43,903 nt of DNA, from contig CANJNY010000030.1 of assembly GCA_947475715.1 (NCBI GenBank), positions 1 to 43,903 on the forward strand, written 5' to 3'. The notes under the pieces are model-generated. The model ran no database searches. It saw only the letters and a program-made list of their open reading frames with translations, and was not told the origin of the DNA. The position numbers and the translations under genes are program-made. This DNA comes from Prolixibacteraceae bacterium (GTDB taxonomy: Bacteria > Bacteroidota > Bacteroidia > Bacteroidales > Prolixibacteraceae). This document shows positions 7,170 through 15,753 of this stretch, piece by piece; position 1 is the stretch's first letter, and each line of letters starts with the position of its first letter.

Positions 7170-7346
7170 CCGCCATAACAAACTCTCTATCCTCCATAAC
7201 AAACCCTCAACCCTCATAAACAAACTCTCTATCCTCCATAACAAACCCTCAACCCTTCAAAACAAACCCTCAACCCTTCAAAACAAACCCTCAACCCTTC
7301 AAAACAAACCCTCTCCACTTCAAAACAAACTCTCTACCCTTCAAAA
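7170..7346. repeat. 21-bp tandem repeat array, about 9 units
   Basis: Units of 20-22 bp built on AACAAACCCTCAACCCTTCA run head to tail. The four central units are near identical; the left ones read CTCCATAACAAAC and the right ones vary in the CTCTCCAC part. One strand is almost free of G. There is no open frame that would make this a coding array. The homogeneous centre suggests recent slippage or unequal crossing-over. Confidence 0.85.
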
Positions 7347-7556
7347 TATCTTTGCAATCCTTTCAAACAACTTTAATAAACCTGGAAATCATTTGTAAAA
7401 CAATCCCAACACAGCTAAAAATCCGGTGACCTCACCCCTGTCCTCCACAAAAGAGAGGATGACTAAAACATGAGTAATCATAGATCAATACAAAATAATG
7501 CCCACAAGGCACCAAATCACAATCCACCAAACGCTTTATCAAAACCATGACAATTA

Positions 7557-7600
7557 TTTAGTGCCTTTTTAGTGACTTGATGGCTTGGTGGCGAAAAATA
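7557..7600 (-). repeat. Dispersed GTGCC/TTGGTGGC repeat, copy 2
   Basis: The sequence has TAGTGCCTTTTTAGTGACTT then GGCTTGGTGGCGAAAA. It matches copy 1 at 4788-4830 over most of its length and lies on the 3' side of the lipoprotein gene at 7756. Confidence 0.5.
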
Positions 7601-7755
7601 TTTTCATATTTTTGTCAGTAGAAAGGGTTGAAATCAAAAGCGCTTTGGACGTATTTAATGCCGGGCTTTACAGGTAATAGTTGATCAGACCCTTCTTTCA
7701 GGCAATATATTTGGTATTGCCTTTTATATATCGCTGCCAAATGGTGAGGGTGCCT

Positions 7756-8727
7756 TCAATAGGAAGTGTAATCAGCCTTTTGGCGGCATTTTTTTACTGG
7801 CAATTTCCATATCAGGTTAAGTGAAATGTAATGCTGATAATTAAAAGCAGGGTGAGATATATTTATAAAGCTTGGCTGATATAGGACACCAAGTCTAAAA
7901 TACTTTCCAATACGGTATGCTCCACTGAAACTTAAGCCAGCTGCATTTGTAACAATCGAATTGTTCACGCTGATAGTGTCACCAAAGGTCTGATAATTCC
8001 ATGAAAGCTGTGAAAGATTGATTCCGTAACCCAGATCGACACTTCCTATTATCCTATTATTTCTTAAACTGGTGTATACAGCGCTCCCTGATTCGATATG
8101 ACCATTTCCCAAATGTTCCGCAAACCGACCCATTCCTGCCATTCCCCCTCCAACGGAAAACGAAAGATAACCATTGTCCCTGTAGAAATATTCCAGTCCG
8201 GGTTCGATTCCGAATATTCCGCCTGCCTTGTACTGTTTCTCATTCGTGGTGATCCGAACCATCGTGGTGAAAGGAATAGCTAAAGTGAGGTTAATTGTCC
8301 CTTTTCGAACAGGAGCAAATCTCTGGAATTTTAATGATTCGTCATCACCTGAAATATAATTTCTTGCAGGATAGCCGTATCTCTTAAAATTATCCCGGTC
8401 AACCAACATTCCAATTCCGTAATTACTAAAAATATTATACCAATAGGCTACCGAATTCCGGGGTGCCAACCATACTAATGTTTTAGCGCTATCCCTTTGA
8501 ATTTGAATCGAAAGAGACTTTTTGCCACGGGGAACATAATATCCGATGGATCCATCTAAATCGCTTAGTGAAGAATCTATTAATGCGACATTATCCACAG
8601 AAATCACTTTAATATTCTTGTCTGATGACAAATAGATCTTTTGGACAGGACTATTTAAAATAGTTGCGCATGATGACCCCAGAATTAATAATACGATTAC
8701 CGGATACAAGATAAATTGTCTATTCAT
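7756..8727 (-). CDS. Lipoprotein of unknown function with beta-rich C-terminal half
   Basis: The N-terminus MNRQFILYPVIVLLILGSSC is a lipoprotein signal with a lipobox ending at Cys20. Residues 25-110 resemble the PEGA-like beta domains of small Bacteroidota lipoproteins (IYLSSDKNIKVISVDN). From about residue 140 the pattern of alternating hydrophobic and polar residues with many Gly and aromatic residues (YLSFSVGGGMAGMG, GLSFSGAYRIG) suggests an outer-membrane barrel-like or beta-sandwich region. No catalytic motif is seen. The gene is divergent from the GH92 gene, with about 100 bp between their starts. The last ~10 residues are basic and may be a late extension. Function is unknown. Confidence 0.7.
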   Translation of the reverse strand: MNRQFILYPVIVLLILGSSCATILNSPVQKIYLSSDKNIKVISVDNVALIDSSLSDLDGSIGYYVPRGKKSLSIQIQRDSAKTLVWLAPRNSVAYWYNIFSNYGIGMLVDRDNFKRYGYPARNYISGDDESLKFQRFAPVRKGTINLTLAIPFTTMVRITTNEKQYKAGGIFGIEPGLEYFYRDNGYLSFSVGGGMAGMGRFAEHLGNGHIESGSAVYTSLRNNRIIGSVDLGYGINLSQLSWNYQTFGDTISVNNSIVTNAAGLSFSGAYRIGKYFRLGVLYQPSFINISHPAFNYQHYISLNLIWKLPVKKCRQKADYTSY

Positions 8728-8828
8728 GGCGGGCAGAGTGAATTAACGTTTTAAATAAATCATATATTTGACGATTATAAACAAATGGGACTGCTGGCTA
8801 AAAATAACATAATTTTAAAAACCTGACT

Positions 8829-11126
8829 ATGAGAAATCTCTTTATATACCTTACATTATTTCTGTCATTAAATGCGCGGGCACAGATAAAAACTCCGGCA
8901 GATTATGTGAACCCGTTTATTGGCGCCAGCACCAATGTAGAAAAAGCCGGAGCTCTTCATGGTCTTGGCAAAACATTTCCGGGTGCGACTACCCCTTTCG
9001 GCATGGTTCAGGTAAGTCCGAACACCATTACGGGAGGTGATAACGGACCGGGTTACAGCTATGAACACACTACCATTGAAGGATTTGCATTTACACAAAT
9101 GAGCGGGATCGGCTGGTATGGTGACCTGGGAAATTTCCTGGTTATGCCCACTACCGGAGCATTGAAAACTTCTTCAGGGCGAGCCGACCACCCCGGTGAA
9201 GGTTACCGTTCACGGTATTCCAAGGAGGACGAAGTTGCGAAAGCGGGTTATTATGCAGCCACATTGACCGATTATAAAATCAGGGCAGAGGCCACGGCAG
9301 CACCTCACAGCGGGATGCTTCGTTTTACGTTCCCGAAGAACGACCATTCGCGGATCCAGATTGATCTGGCACGCAGGGTTGGGGGCACCTCGACCGAACA
9401 GTATATTCAGGTGATTGATGATCATACAATCCAGGGGTGGATGAAATGCACTGCTGAAGGTGGCGGTTGGGGAAACGGAGCAGGCAAGCCGAACTACACG
9501 GTACACTTTTATGCAAGCTTCAGCAAGCCCATTGCATCTTTTGGTGTATGGAGTGCGGCGATCTCTGAAAACCAAAAACTAAAACGTGAAAACATCGAAA
9601 GCGACAGCTTCCGGGAACTCATCGCAAAATCCTCCGTAGAAAAAGGTTGTCGGGAGAAGAGAGGGAAGCATCTTGGTTTCTATACGGATTTTATAACAAC
9701 GCAGGATGAACAGGTTGTTATGAAAGCTGGTATCTCATTCGTAAGTATGGAAGGGGCCAAAAACAATCTCAATTCAGAGATCGAGGATTTTGATTTTGAT
9801 CGCATTAAGGAAAACAGTAAAAAATTATGGAATAATGCCTTAAGCAAAATTACTGTTTCTGATCGTAATGAGGAAAACAAAACGATCTTTTATACTGCCC
9901 TTTACCACACCATGATCGACCCACGGTGTTTTACCGATATTGATGGAAGCTACCCGGGTGGCGATGGGAAAATCCATAAGACCGACAAATTCGTTAAACG
10001 GACCATATTCAGCGGATGGGATGTCTTCCGTAGTCAGTTTCCGTTACAAACGATCATAAATCCGAAAGTTGTAAGCGATATGATTAACTCGCTTATTGAA
10101 CTAGCAGACGAGAGTGGACAGAAATATCTCGAGCGGTGGGAATTTCTCAATGCCTATAGCGGTTGCATGATTGGAAATCCAGCCGTTGCCGTAATGGTCG
10201 ATGCCTATAACAAAGGGATTCGAACCTTTGATGTAACGAAGGGTTATGAATATTCAAAAAACAGTTGCGAAAGATTTGGAAATGGTGAACGCGGATACTC
10301 CAGTTCGATTTCTGAAACACTGGAATATTCTTATTTTGACTGGTGTTTATCGATTTTTGCTGATAGTCTGAATAAAAGTGAAGATGCTTTAAAATATTTT
10401 AAACGCTCCAAAAACTATACAACCATATTTGATCCAACAGTAAAATGGTTTCGCCCCAGGAATGAAGATGGCAGCTGGCAAAAATGGCCGGAAGAGGGGA
10501 GATTAAAACAAGACTATGGTTGTGTGGAGAGCAATCCGTACCAGCAGGGGTGGTTTGTGCCGCAGGATATATCTGGCTTGTGTGAATTACTTGGGGGTAA
10601 ATCGAAAGCGCTGGCTGATCTGACTGAACTTTTCAGTAAGGTTCCCGATAACATGATGTGGAATAACTATTATAATCAGGCCAATGAACCGGTACATCAC
10701 ATTCCGTTTTTGTTTAATCGTTTAGGAGCGCCGTGGCAGACGCAATACTGGAGCCGCCAAATCTGCAGGCGAGCTTACCACAATACCGTTGAAGGGTTGG
10801 TTGGGAATGAGGATGTAGGGCAGATGTCGGCGTGGTATGTTCTTGCCTCAAGCGGATTGCATCCGGTATGTCCTGGTGATACCCGTTATGAAATTACAAG
10901 TCCAGTATTCGAACGTATTGAATTTAAACTTGATCAAGGCTACACTAAGGGAAAATTATTTACAATTATTGCTAAAAATAATTCGTCAGAAAATATCTAT
11001 ATCCAGTCGGCCACGCTTAACGACAAACCCTACAGGAATTGTTGGGTTGATCATCAGACGATTGCCAACGGTGGAACTTTAGAATTGCTAATGGGTGATA
11101 AGCCAAATAAAAACTGGGGAATCTAA
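8829..11126 (+). CDS. GH92 family alpha-mannosidase-like glycoside hydrolase
   Basis: The start MRNLFIYLTLFLSLNARAQ is a signal peptide ending near residue 19. The N-terminal beta-sandwich domain has the family signature (DYVNPFIGAST, TFPGATTPFGMVQVSPNT, GYSYEHTTIEGFAFTQMSG). The (alpha/alpha)6 domain follows, with the VESNPYQQGWFVPQD segment (Glu567, at the position of the usual acid in EGNxWQY) and GNEDVGQMSAWYV (659-671), which carries the base-side acidic pair. GH92 enzymes are calcium-dependent, inverting exo-alpha-mannosidases acting in the periplasm or at the surface, mostly alpha-1,2. Length, 765 residues, is normal. The Glu is kept, which argues against the mannosyl-phosphate subgroup reported to have Gln there. 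It is a separate transcription unit upstream of the main locus. Confidence 0.9.
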   Translation: MRNLFIYLTLFLSLNARAQIKTPADYVNPFIGASTNVEKAGALHGLGKTFPGATTPFGMVQVSPNTITGGDNGPGYSYEHTTIEGFAFTQMSGIGWYGDLGNFLVMPTTGALKTSSGRADHPGEGYRSRYSKEDEVAKAGYYAATLTDYKIRAEATAAPHSGMLRFTFPKNDHSRIQIDLARRVGGTSTEQYIQVIDDHTIQGWMKCTAEGGGWGNGAGKPNYTVHFYASFSKPIASFGVWSAAISENQKLKRENIESDSFRELIAKSSVEKGCREKRGKHLGFYTDFITTQDEQVVMKAGISFVSMEGAKNNLNSEIEDFDFDRIKENSKKLWNNALSKITVSDRNEENKTIFYTALYHTMIDPRCFTDIDGSYPGGDGKIHKTDKFVKRTIFSGWDVFRSQFPLQTIINPKVVSDMINSLIELADESGQKYLERWEFLNAYSGCMIGNPAVAVMVDAYNKGIRTFDVTKGYEYSKNSCERFGNGERGYSSSISETLEYSYFDWCLSIFADSLNKSEDALKYFKRSKNYTTIFDPTVKWFRPRNEDGSWQKWPEEGRLKQDYGCVESNPYQQGWFVPQDISGLCELLGGKSKALADLTELFSKVPDNMMWNNYYNQANEPVHHIPFLFNRLGAPWQTQYWSRQICRRAYHNTVEGLVGNEDVGQMSAWYVLASSGLHPVCPGDTRYEITSPVFERIEFKLDQGYTKGKLFTIIAKNNSSENIYIQSATLNDKPYRNCWVDHQTIANGGTLELLMGDKPNKNWGI

Positions 11127-11476
11127 AGTTAAGTTAAAGAATAAATCCTGATGAGCAAAAGTTCGTCCATGAAGATGATTTGGAAGATATTTTCCGCTAT
11201 TAAACCTTTGAGAATTCCAAACAAAGAGGTTTGAAATTCCGGATTTTTAATTCATCTTTTCATCTGTTTTTAATACCGGACTTCAGGATATTTGAAGAGT
11301 TATTAAAAATTTAAACACCTGGCTTAAATTTTTAATAATTTGCATCAAAAGTGAAAGAGATCATATTCAATATTGCTATTTCTACCTCTTAATTTTAGGC
11401 GAAATTTGTAGAATTAAAAGACAAAAGAACTTCTCTTTATGTAAGTTGATTCAGCAGAGTACGAACCTTAAAAAAA
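11127..11476. other. Gene-free stretch with two inverted repeats
   Basis: No gene is supported; a 27-codon frame at the left is probably chance. A hairpin AAACCTTTG/CAAAGAGGTTT lies near 11202-11232, about 75 bp after the GH92 stop. An AT-rich perfect inverted repeat lies at 11300-11338. Confidence 0.55.
11300..11338. repeat. AT-rich perfect 15-bp inverted repeat
   Basis: TTATTAAAAATTTAA and TTAAATTTTTAATAA flank the 9-nt loop ACACCTGGC. The stem has no GC pair, so it could be a weak two-way terminator or a protein-binding site between the GH92 gene and the next gene. Confidence 0.45.
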
Positions 11477-12214
11477 ATGAGTATGAAAAGAACAATTGTA
11501 TTTCTAATGTGTATGATAGCAACTATCCTCACATTCGGGCAAAACCGGACCCAGAATTTGCTGCAGGAGATTCAATGTACTCCTCCGCAATTTACCGGAA
11601 TTAATAATGCCGTACCTATTCTTGTAGAGAACAAATTCCCTTCCATTGAGCAATACCTTATAGATAAAGTTGGCTATCCGGAAGAAGATGTCAGGTTACT
11701 TACTCAGGGAACAGAAGTTGTTTCGTTTACTGTAACACCTACAGGGAATCTGGCAGACATTACAATCATTAACAGTGTATCAAATAGTATTGATCTTGCC
11801 GTAATCAATGCTCTTAAACAAACCAATGGGATGTGGAAACCTGGCTTTAATGATGACAAACCTTCTGCAATGGAGAAAGAGATCTCCATGGTATTTAAAA
11901 TTGAGGATCTGGCTAACAACGATTTCAGGGATATAGCCAAGCATTTTTATGCCGATGGTTCAAGGGCGTTGTTCAATAAATCGAACCCAAAGAAAGCGTT
12001 AAGATCATTTGATAACGGGATGGTTTACTTACCAAATGATAAGGCGCTTTTAGTCTTGAGGGGATTGACCCGGTTTGAACTTGGAAATAAGGAGGGTGCA
12101 TTAAGAGATTGGACCAGAGTCAAAACCTTGGGAGGAATGGAAAGCAAGGAATATCTGGAAAACTTTAATAGCATGAAGGGTTATGCCGAAATGATTAACG
12201 TTATAGAGAAATAG
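11477..12214 (+). CDS. Exported TonB_C-domain protein with TPR-like tail
   Basis: The likely start is the second ATG (11483, MKRTIVFLMCMIATILTFGQ), which gives a normal signal peptide; the first adds only MS. Residues about 45-130 match a TonB C-terminal fold (VSFTVTPTGNLADITIINSV, then a hydrophobic DLAVINALKQTNGMWKPG). Residues 150-205 resemble a TPR pair (NPKKALRSFDNGMVYLPNDK, LVLRGLTRFELGNKEGALRD). There is no proline-rich linker or transmembrane anchor as in true TonB. In Bacteroidota such free TonB_C/TPR proteins are common and poorly understood. It is followed by an intrinsic terminator. Confidence 0.7.
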   Translation: MSMKRTIVFLMCMIATILTFGQNRTQNLLQEIQCTPPQFTGINNAVPILVENKFPSIEQYLIDKVGYPEEDVRLLTQGTEVVSFTVTPTGNLADITIINSVSNSIDLAVINALKQTNGMWKPGFNDDKPSAMEKEISMVFKIEDLANNDFRDIAKHFYADGSRALFNKSNPKKALRSFDNGMVYLPNDKALLVLRGLTRFELGNKEGALRDWTRVKTLGGMESKEYLENFNSMKGYAEMINVIEK

Positions 12215-12280
12215 CTAACTAAAGTTTATCTGGAATAATTAGTTAATCCGAAAAAACTGAATTGTTTTTAGGGATGTTGG

Positions 12281-12330
12281 ATGAAACTATCTCAAGGTAA
12301 TGTTACTTTTGAGATAGTTTCATATTTTTT
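12281..12330 (+). terminator. Intrinsic terminator after the TonB_C protein gene
   Basis: ATGAAACTATCTCAA (12281-12295) pairs perfectly with TTGAGATAGTTTCAT (12309-12323) and is followed by A and then six T (12325-12330). It lies 67 bp after the stop codon and ends this unit before the DUF4197 gene. Confidence 0.85.
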
Positions 12331-12417
12331 ATTGTACTGAATTCGATTTTTTCCACGCTGCATAACTCTAAATTCAATGGTCGTATTACTTTTGCTTACT
12401 ATCTTTATCAAAATCGG

Positions 12418-13179
12418 ATGTTTAAAATAAAATACCTTGGATTCGTTCTGGCAATGTTTTCCTTAAACGCTTGTGCCGAACTTACTCAGGTTGCTAAAAC
12501 GGTAGCCAGCCAGAATATGCCCCTTTCCAATACCGATATAATTAATGGACTTAAGGAGGCGTTGCTGGTAGGAACAGACAGTACTGTAACCCATTTATCA
12601 GCTGTAGACGGATACCTTAAAGATTTAACAATTAAAATCCTACTTCCTCAGGAGGCTAAAACAATCACCGATAACCTATCAAAGCTTCCTGGTGGTTCTA
12701 AATTAGTTAATGATGTAATAATTCGGATAAATCGCGCAGCTGAAGATGCTGCCAAAGGGGCAGAACCGATTTTTATCAGCTCTATCAGGGAGATGAGCTT
12801 TACGGATGCGCTTCAGATTCTGCGAGGTCCTGACGATGGTGCCACAAAATATTTTGAACAAAAAACGACTCTTCCACTAAGCGAACTTTACCGTCCCATG
12901 ATCAGAGAATCGCTCAATAAAGGTCTGGTTGCAGGAATCTCAACCCAACAATCGTGGAATGAATTAACCAAAGACTGGAATAAATTAGCAGGATCATCAT
13001 TAGGACAAATCACAGGGATGAAAGTGGTTGAAGTAAAACTCGAAGAATATATCGTGCAACAAGCCCTAAAAGGTCTGTTTTTGAAAATTGCAGAACGTGA
13101 AAAAGATATCCGCAATAATGCCAGTTCCCGCGTAACAACAATTTTAAAACGGGTTTTTGGGTCTGAAAAATCGAATTAA
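12418..13179 (+). CDS. DUF4197 family lipoprotein
   Basis: The N-terminus MFKIKYLGFVLAMFSLNACAE is a lipoprotein signal with lipobox LNAC. The body matches DUF4197: a helical protein with LSNTDIINGLKEALLVGTDS, a LPQEAKTITDNLSKLPGG segment, AAEDAAKGAEPIF and the late KLEEYIVQQALKGLFLKIAE. Members are about 220-250 residues and are found across Bacteroidota and Proteobacteria; no biochemical role is established. The gene lies 18 bp before the glutaminase-like gene and may be co-transcribed with it, although its family is not tied to glycan use. Confidence 0.85.
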   Translation: MFKIKYLGFVLAMFSLNACAELTQVAKTVASQNMPLSNTDIINGLKEALLVGTDSTVTHLSAVDGYLKDLTIKILLPQEAKTITDNLSKLPGGSKLVNDVIIRINRAAEDAAKGAEPIFISSIREMSFTDALQILRGPDDGATKYFEQKTTLPLSELYRPMIRESLNKGLVAGISTQQSWNELTKDWNKLAGSSLGQITGMKVVEVKLEEYIVQQALKGLFLKIAEREKDIRNNASSRVTTILKRVFGSEKSN

Positions 13180-13197
13180 ATAACTAAACTAAAAAAA

Positions 13198-15753
13198 ATG
13201 AAAACATCCATTCTTCTGACCAGGGCAAGAGCCACCCGAATCTGGGTCATTCCTGCGCTCCTTATTTTGCTTTATACGGCATGCCAGGAGGCCAAAATCG
13301 CCCCACCGGTTACTGTAACAAAAAACCTGCGAGCTCCGGCATATCCGTTGATCACTATTGATCCCTATACCAGTGCCTGGTCCGAAACAGATAATTTATA
13401 TGATGATGTGGTTCGACACTGGACCGGGAAACGTTTTGGATTGATAGGTGCCCTGCGTGTGGATGGCAAGGTATTCCGTTTTATGGGAAAGGAAGAGATT
13501 CCCAAAAAAGCGATCCTTCCAATGGCCGATCATGGCCCCTGGGATTGTAGCTATCAATTAAAAGATCCGGGGAAAGGATGGGAACAACCCGCATTTAATG
13601 ACTCCAAATGGATCGCCGGAAAGGGAGCGTTCGGAACACCCGAAATGCCGGCACTGGCCACCCTGTGGCAAACCAGGGATATCTGGGTTCGAAGGGAATT
13701 CTCAATGAATTCTAATCTTTCTGATTCACCAGCCTACCTGATTTATTCACACGACGACGATTTTGTCCTTTACCTGAATGGCCAAAAGATCGCAGATACA
13801 GGTTACGCCTGGAAAAACAATGTCGTTGTTCCATTAACCGGAGAATTGCGTAAGTTGCTTCATGCCGACGGAAAAAATGTGATTGCTGCCCACTGCAAAA
13901 ACCGTATCGGCGGAGGATATGTCGATTTCGGTATTTATCAGGATAGCAATCAAACGGCTATTTTTAATCAAACAGCTACGCAGAAATCGGTAGCTCTATC
14001 TGCAACTCAAACTCACTACCGTTTTTCGTGCGGCCCGGTAGACCTTAAACTAACTTTTTTATCTCCTCTTCTGCCGATGAACCCCGACATCCTTTCACGT
14101 CCGGTCAATTATATTAGTTATGAAACGCTGGCCTCCGACGGAAAACAACACGAAGTAGAGATCTATTTCGAAGCCACTCCCGAATGGGCAGTAGACCATA
14201 TTTCGCAGGAAGTATCTCTGGAACAGGGTAAAACCGACGGGCTGACCTACTTTAAAACCGGGACAACGGAGCAATCCATTTTGGCCAAACAGGGTGACGA
14301 CCTTCGTATTGACTGGGGCTATTTCTACCTATGCGGGACCGATGCTCCGGAGATAAGCTCTGCAATGGGAAATTACAACACGATTAAGCAGGATTTTGCA
14401 ACAAATGGCAAACTGAAGTCCGGAACTGAATCTAAACAGATCGCCCATATGGCAGAGGCCATGCCTGTCATGGCGTTTGTTCATCAACTTGGGAAAGTGG
14501 AAACAAAACCGGTATGTGGGAAGATCATGCTGGGATATGATGATTTATATGCAATTCAATACTACGGCGAAAACAGAATGGCATGGTGGAAAAAAGAGGG
14601 TAAAGTAACGATGGACGATGCACTGAAAGCTGCTTCTGCCGAATTTGAACAATTACGCGACAGCTGTTCCTTATTCGACAATGAACTTTGGAAAGACGCC
14701 GTTAAAGCAGGGGGCGAAAACTATGCTGAATTGTGTGTTCTGGCATTCCGCCAGTCAATTGCAGCACATAAACTAATTAAGGACAAAGAGGGAAATACCA
14801 TATTCCTTTCGAAAGAAAACTTCAGTAACGGATCAATCGGAACGGTCGATGTCACCTATCCTTCGGCACCACTGTTTTTATTGTACAATCCTGATCTTCT
14901 CAAAGGGATGCTCACCCCGATTTTCTATTTTTCGGAAAGCGGGAAATGGACAAAACCTTTTGCAGCACATGATGCAGGAACTTATCCCCGAGCTAACGGA
15001 CAAACCTATGGTGGAGATATGCCTGTTGAAGAGAGTGGAAATATGTTGATTCTCACAACGGCTATCGCTCAGGCAGAGGGGAACGCGTTATATGCTGAAA
15101 AACACTGGAAAACTCTTACAATCTGGGCAGATTACCTGCTTCAAAACGGCCTAAATCCTGAAAACCAATTGTGTACTGACGATTTCGCAGGGCACTTTGC
15201 ACACAATACCAATCTATCGATCAAAGCCATCATGGGAATTGCCGGATATGGAAAACTTGCTGCAATGCTTGGAAAAAATGAGATCGCCGAAAAATATGGA
15301 AGCCAAGCCAAAGAGATGGCGACTAAATGGATTGAAATGGCCAACGATGGTGATCATTTCAGATTGACATTTGACCAACCCGGAACATGGAGTCAAAAAT
15401 ACAACCTGGTGTGGGACAAAGTGCTCAACTTAAATATTTTCCCGAAAGAGGTGGCTGCAAAAGAGATTGCATACTACCTTACCAAACAAAACACCTACGG
15501 ATTGCCTCTTGACAACCGACGCACCTACACCAAGTCAGACTGGATTATCTGGACCGCAACACTAGCACAGGATATGACAACCTTTCAGAAATTCATCGAC
15601 CCTGAGCATAAATTTGTTAATGAGACACCAAACAGGGTGCCAATGACCGACTGGTACGAAACACCCGATGCCCGTCAGGTTGGATTTCAGGCACGATCAG
15701 TGGTTGGCGGATATTTCATCAAAATATTGGAACAAAAAACAAGTAAGCAATGA
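13198..15753 (+). CDS. Glutaminase-A-like lipoprotein (DUF4964-DUF5127-DUF4965-DUF1793)
   Basis: A lipoprotein-type signal ends at the Cys of LLYTACQE. Domain order follows the GtaA-like family: DUF4964 (about 40-100, RAPAYPLITIDPYTSAWSE), a jelly-roll-like insert (105-255, WEQPAFNDSKWIAG and DDDFVLYLNG), DUF5127 (about 275-480), DUF4965 (about 500-670, FRQSIAAHKLI) and DUF1793 (670-850, ending GYFIKIL). The second half is an (alpha/alpha)6 barrel. The name comes from fungal glutaminase A, but Bacteroidota members sit in glycan loci and probably act on a glycan; the reaction is not known to me. It overlaps the next gene by 4 bp, so both are translated from one message. Confidence 0.8.
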   Translation: MKTSILLTRARATRIWVIPALLILLYTACQEAKIAPPVTVTKNLRAPAYPLITIDPYTSAWSETDNLYDDVVRHWTGKRFGLIGALRVDGKVFRFMGKEEIPKKAILPMADHGPWDCSYQLKDPGKGWEQPAFNDSKWIAGKGAFGTPEMPALATLWQTRDIWVRREFSMNSNLSDSPAYLIYSHDDDFVLYLNGQKIADTGYAWKNNVVVPLTGELRKLLHADGKNVIAAHCKNRIGGGYVDFGIYQDSNQTAIFNQTATQKSVALSATQTHYRFSCGPVDLKLTFLSPLLPMNPDILSRPVNYISYETLASDGKQHEVEIYFEATPEWAVDHISQEVSLEQGKTDGLTYFKTGTTEQSILAKQGDDLRIDWGYFYLCGTDAPEISSAMGNYNTIKQDFATNGKLKSGTESKQIAHMAEAMPVMAFVHQLGKVETKPVCGKIMLGYDDLYAIQYYGENRMAWWKKEGKVTMDDALKAASAEFEQLRDSCSLFDNELWKDAVKAGGENYAELCVLAFRQSIAAHKLIKDKEGNTIFLSKENFSNGSIGTVDVTYPSAPLFLLYNPDLLKGMLTPIFYFSESGKWTKPFAAHDAGTYPRANGQTYGGDMPVEESGNMLILTTAIAQAEGNALYAEKHWKTLTIWADYLLQNGLNPENQLCTDDFAGHFAHNTNLSIKAIMGIAGYGKLAAMLGKNEIAEKYGSQAKEMATKWIEMANDGDHFRLTFDQPGTWSQKYNLVWDKVLNLNIFPKEVAAKEIAYYLTKQNTYGLPLDNRRTYTKSDWIIWTATLAQDMTTFQKFIDPEHKFVNETPNRVPMTDWYETPDARQVGFQARSVVGGYFIKILEQKTSKQ

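Larger units (their letters stand above)
7055..7755. other. Gene-free stretch with palindrome, 21-bp tandem array and dispersed repeats
   Basis: No gene is supported. The stretch holds a 28-bp palindrome (7142-7169), a 21-bp tandem array (about 7170-7346) and a dispersed GTGCC motif (7557-7600) with a partial inverted match at about 7503-7530. It separates two minus-strand units. Confidence 0.6.

Noticed and set aside
7170-7346. CRISPR array
   Set aside because: Units are contiguous 21-bp repeats with no unique spacers and no cas genes nearby.
8190-8215. GGTTCGATTCC, a tRNA T-loop-like string
   Set aside because: No acceptor stem, anticodon arm or D arm fits around it, and it is inside the lipoprotein gene.
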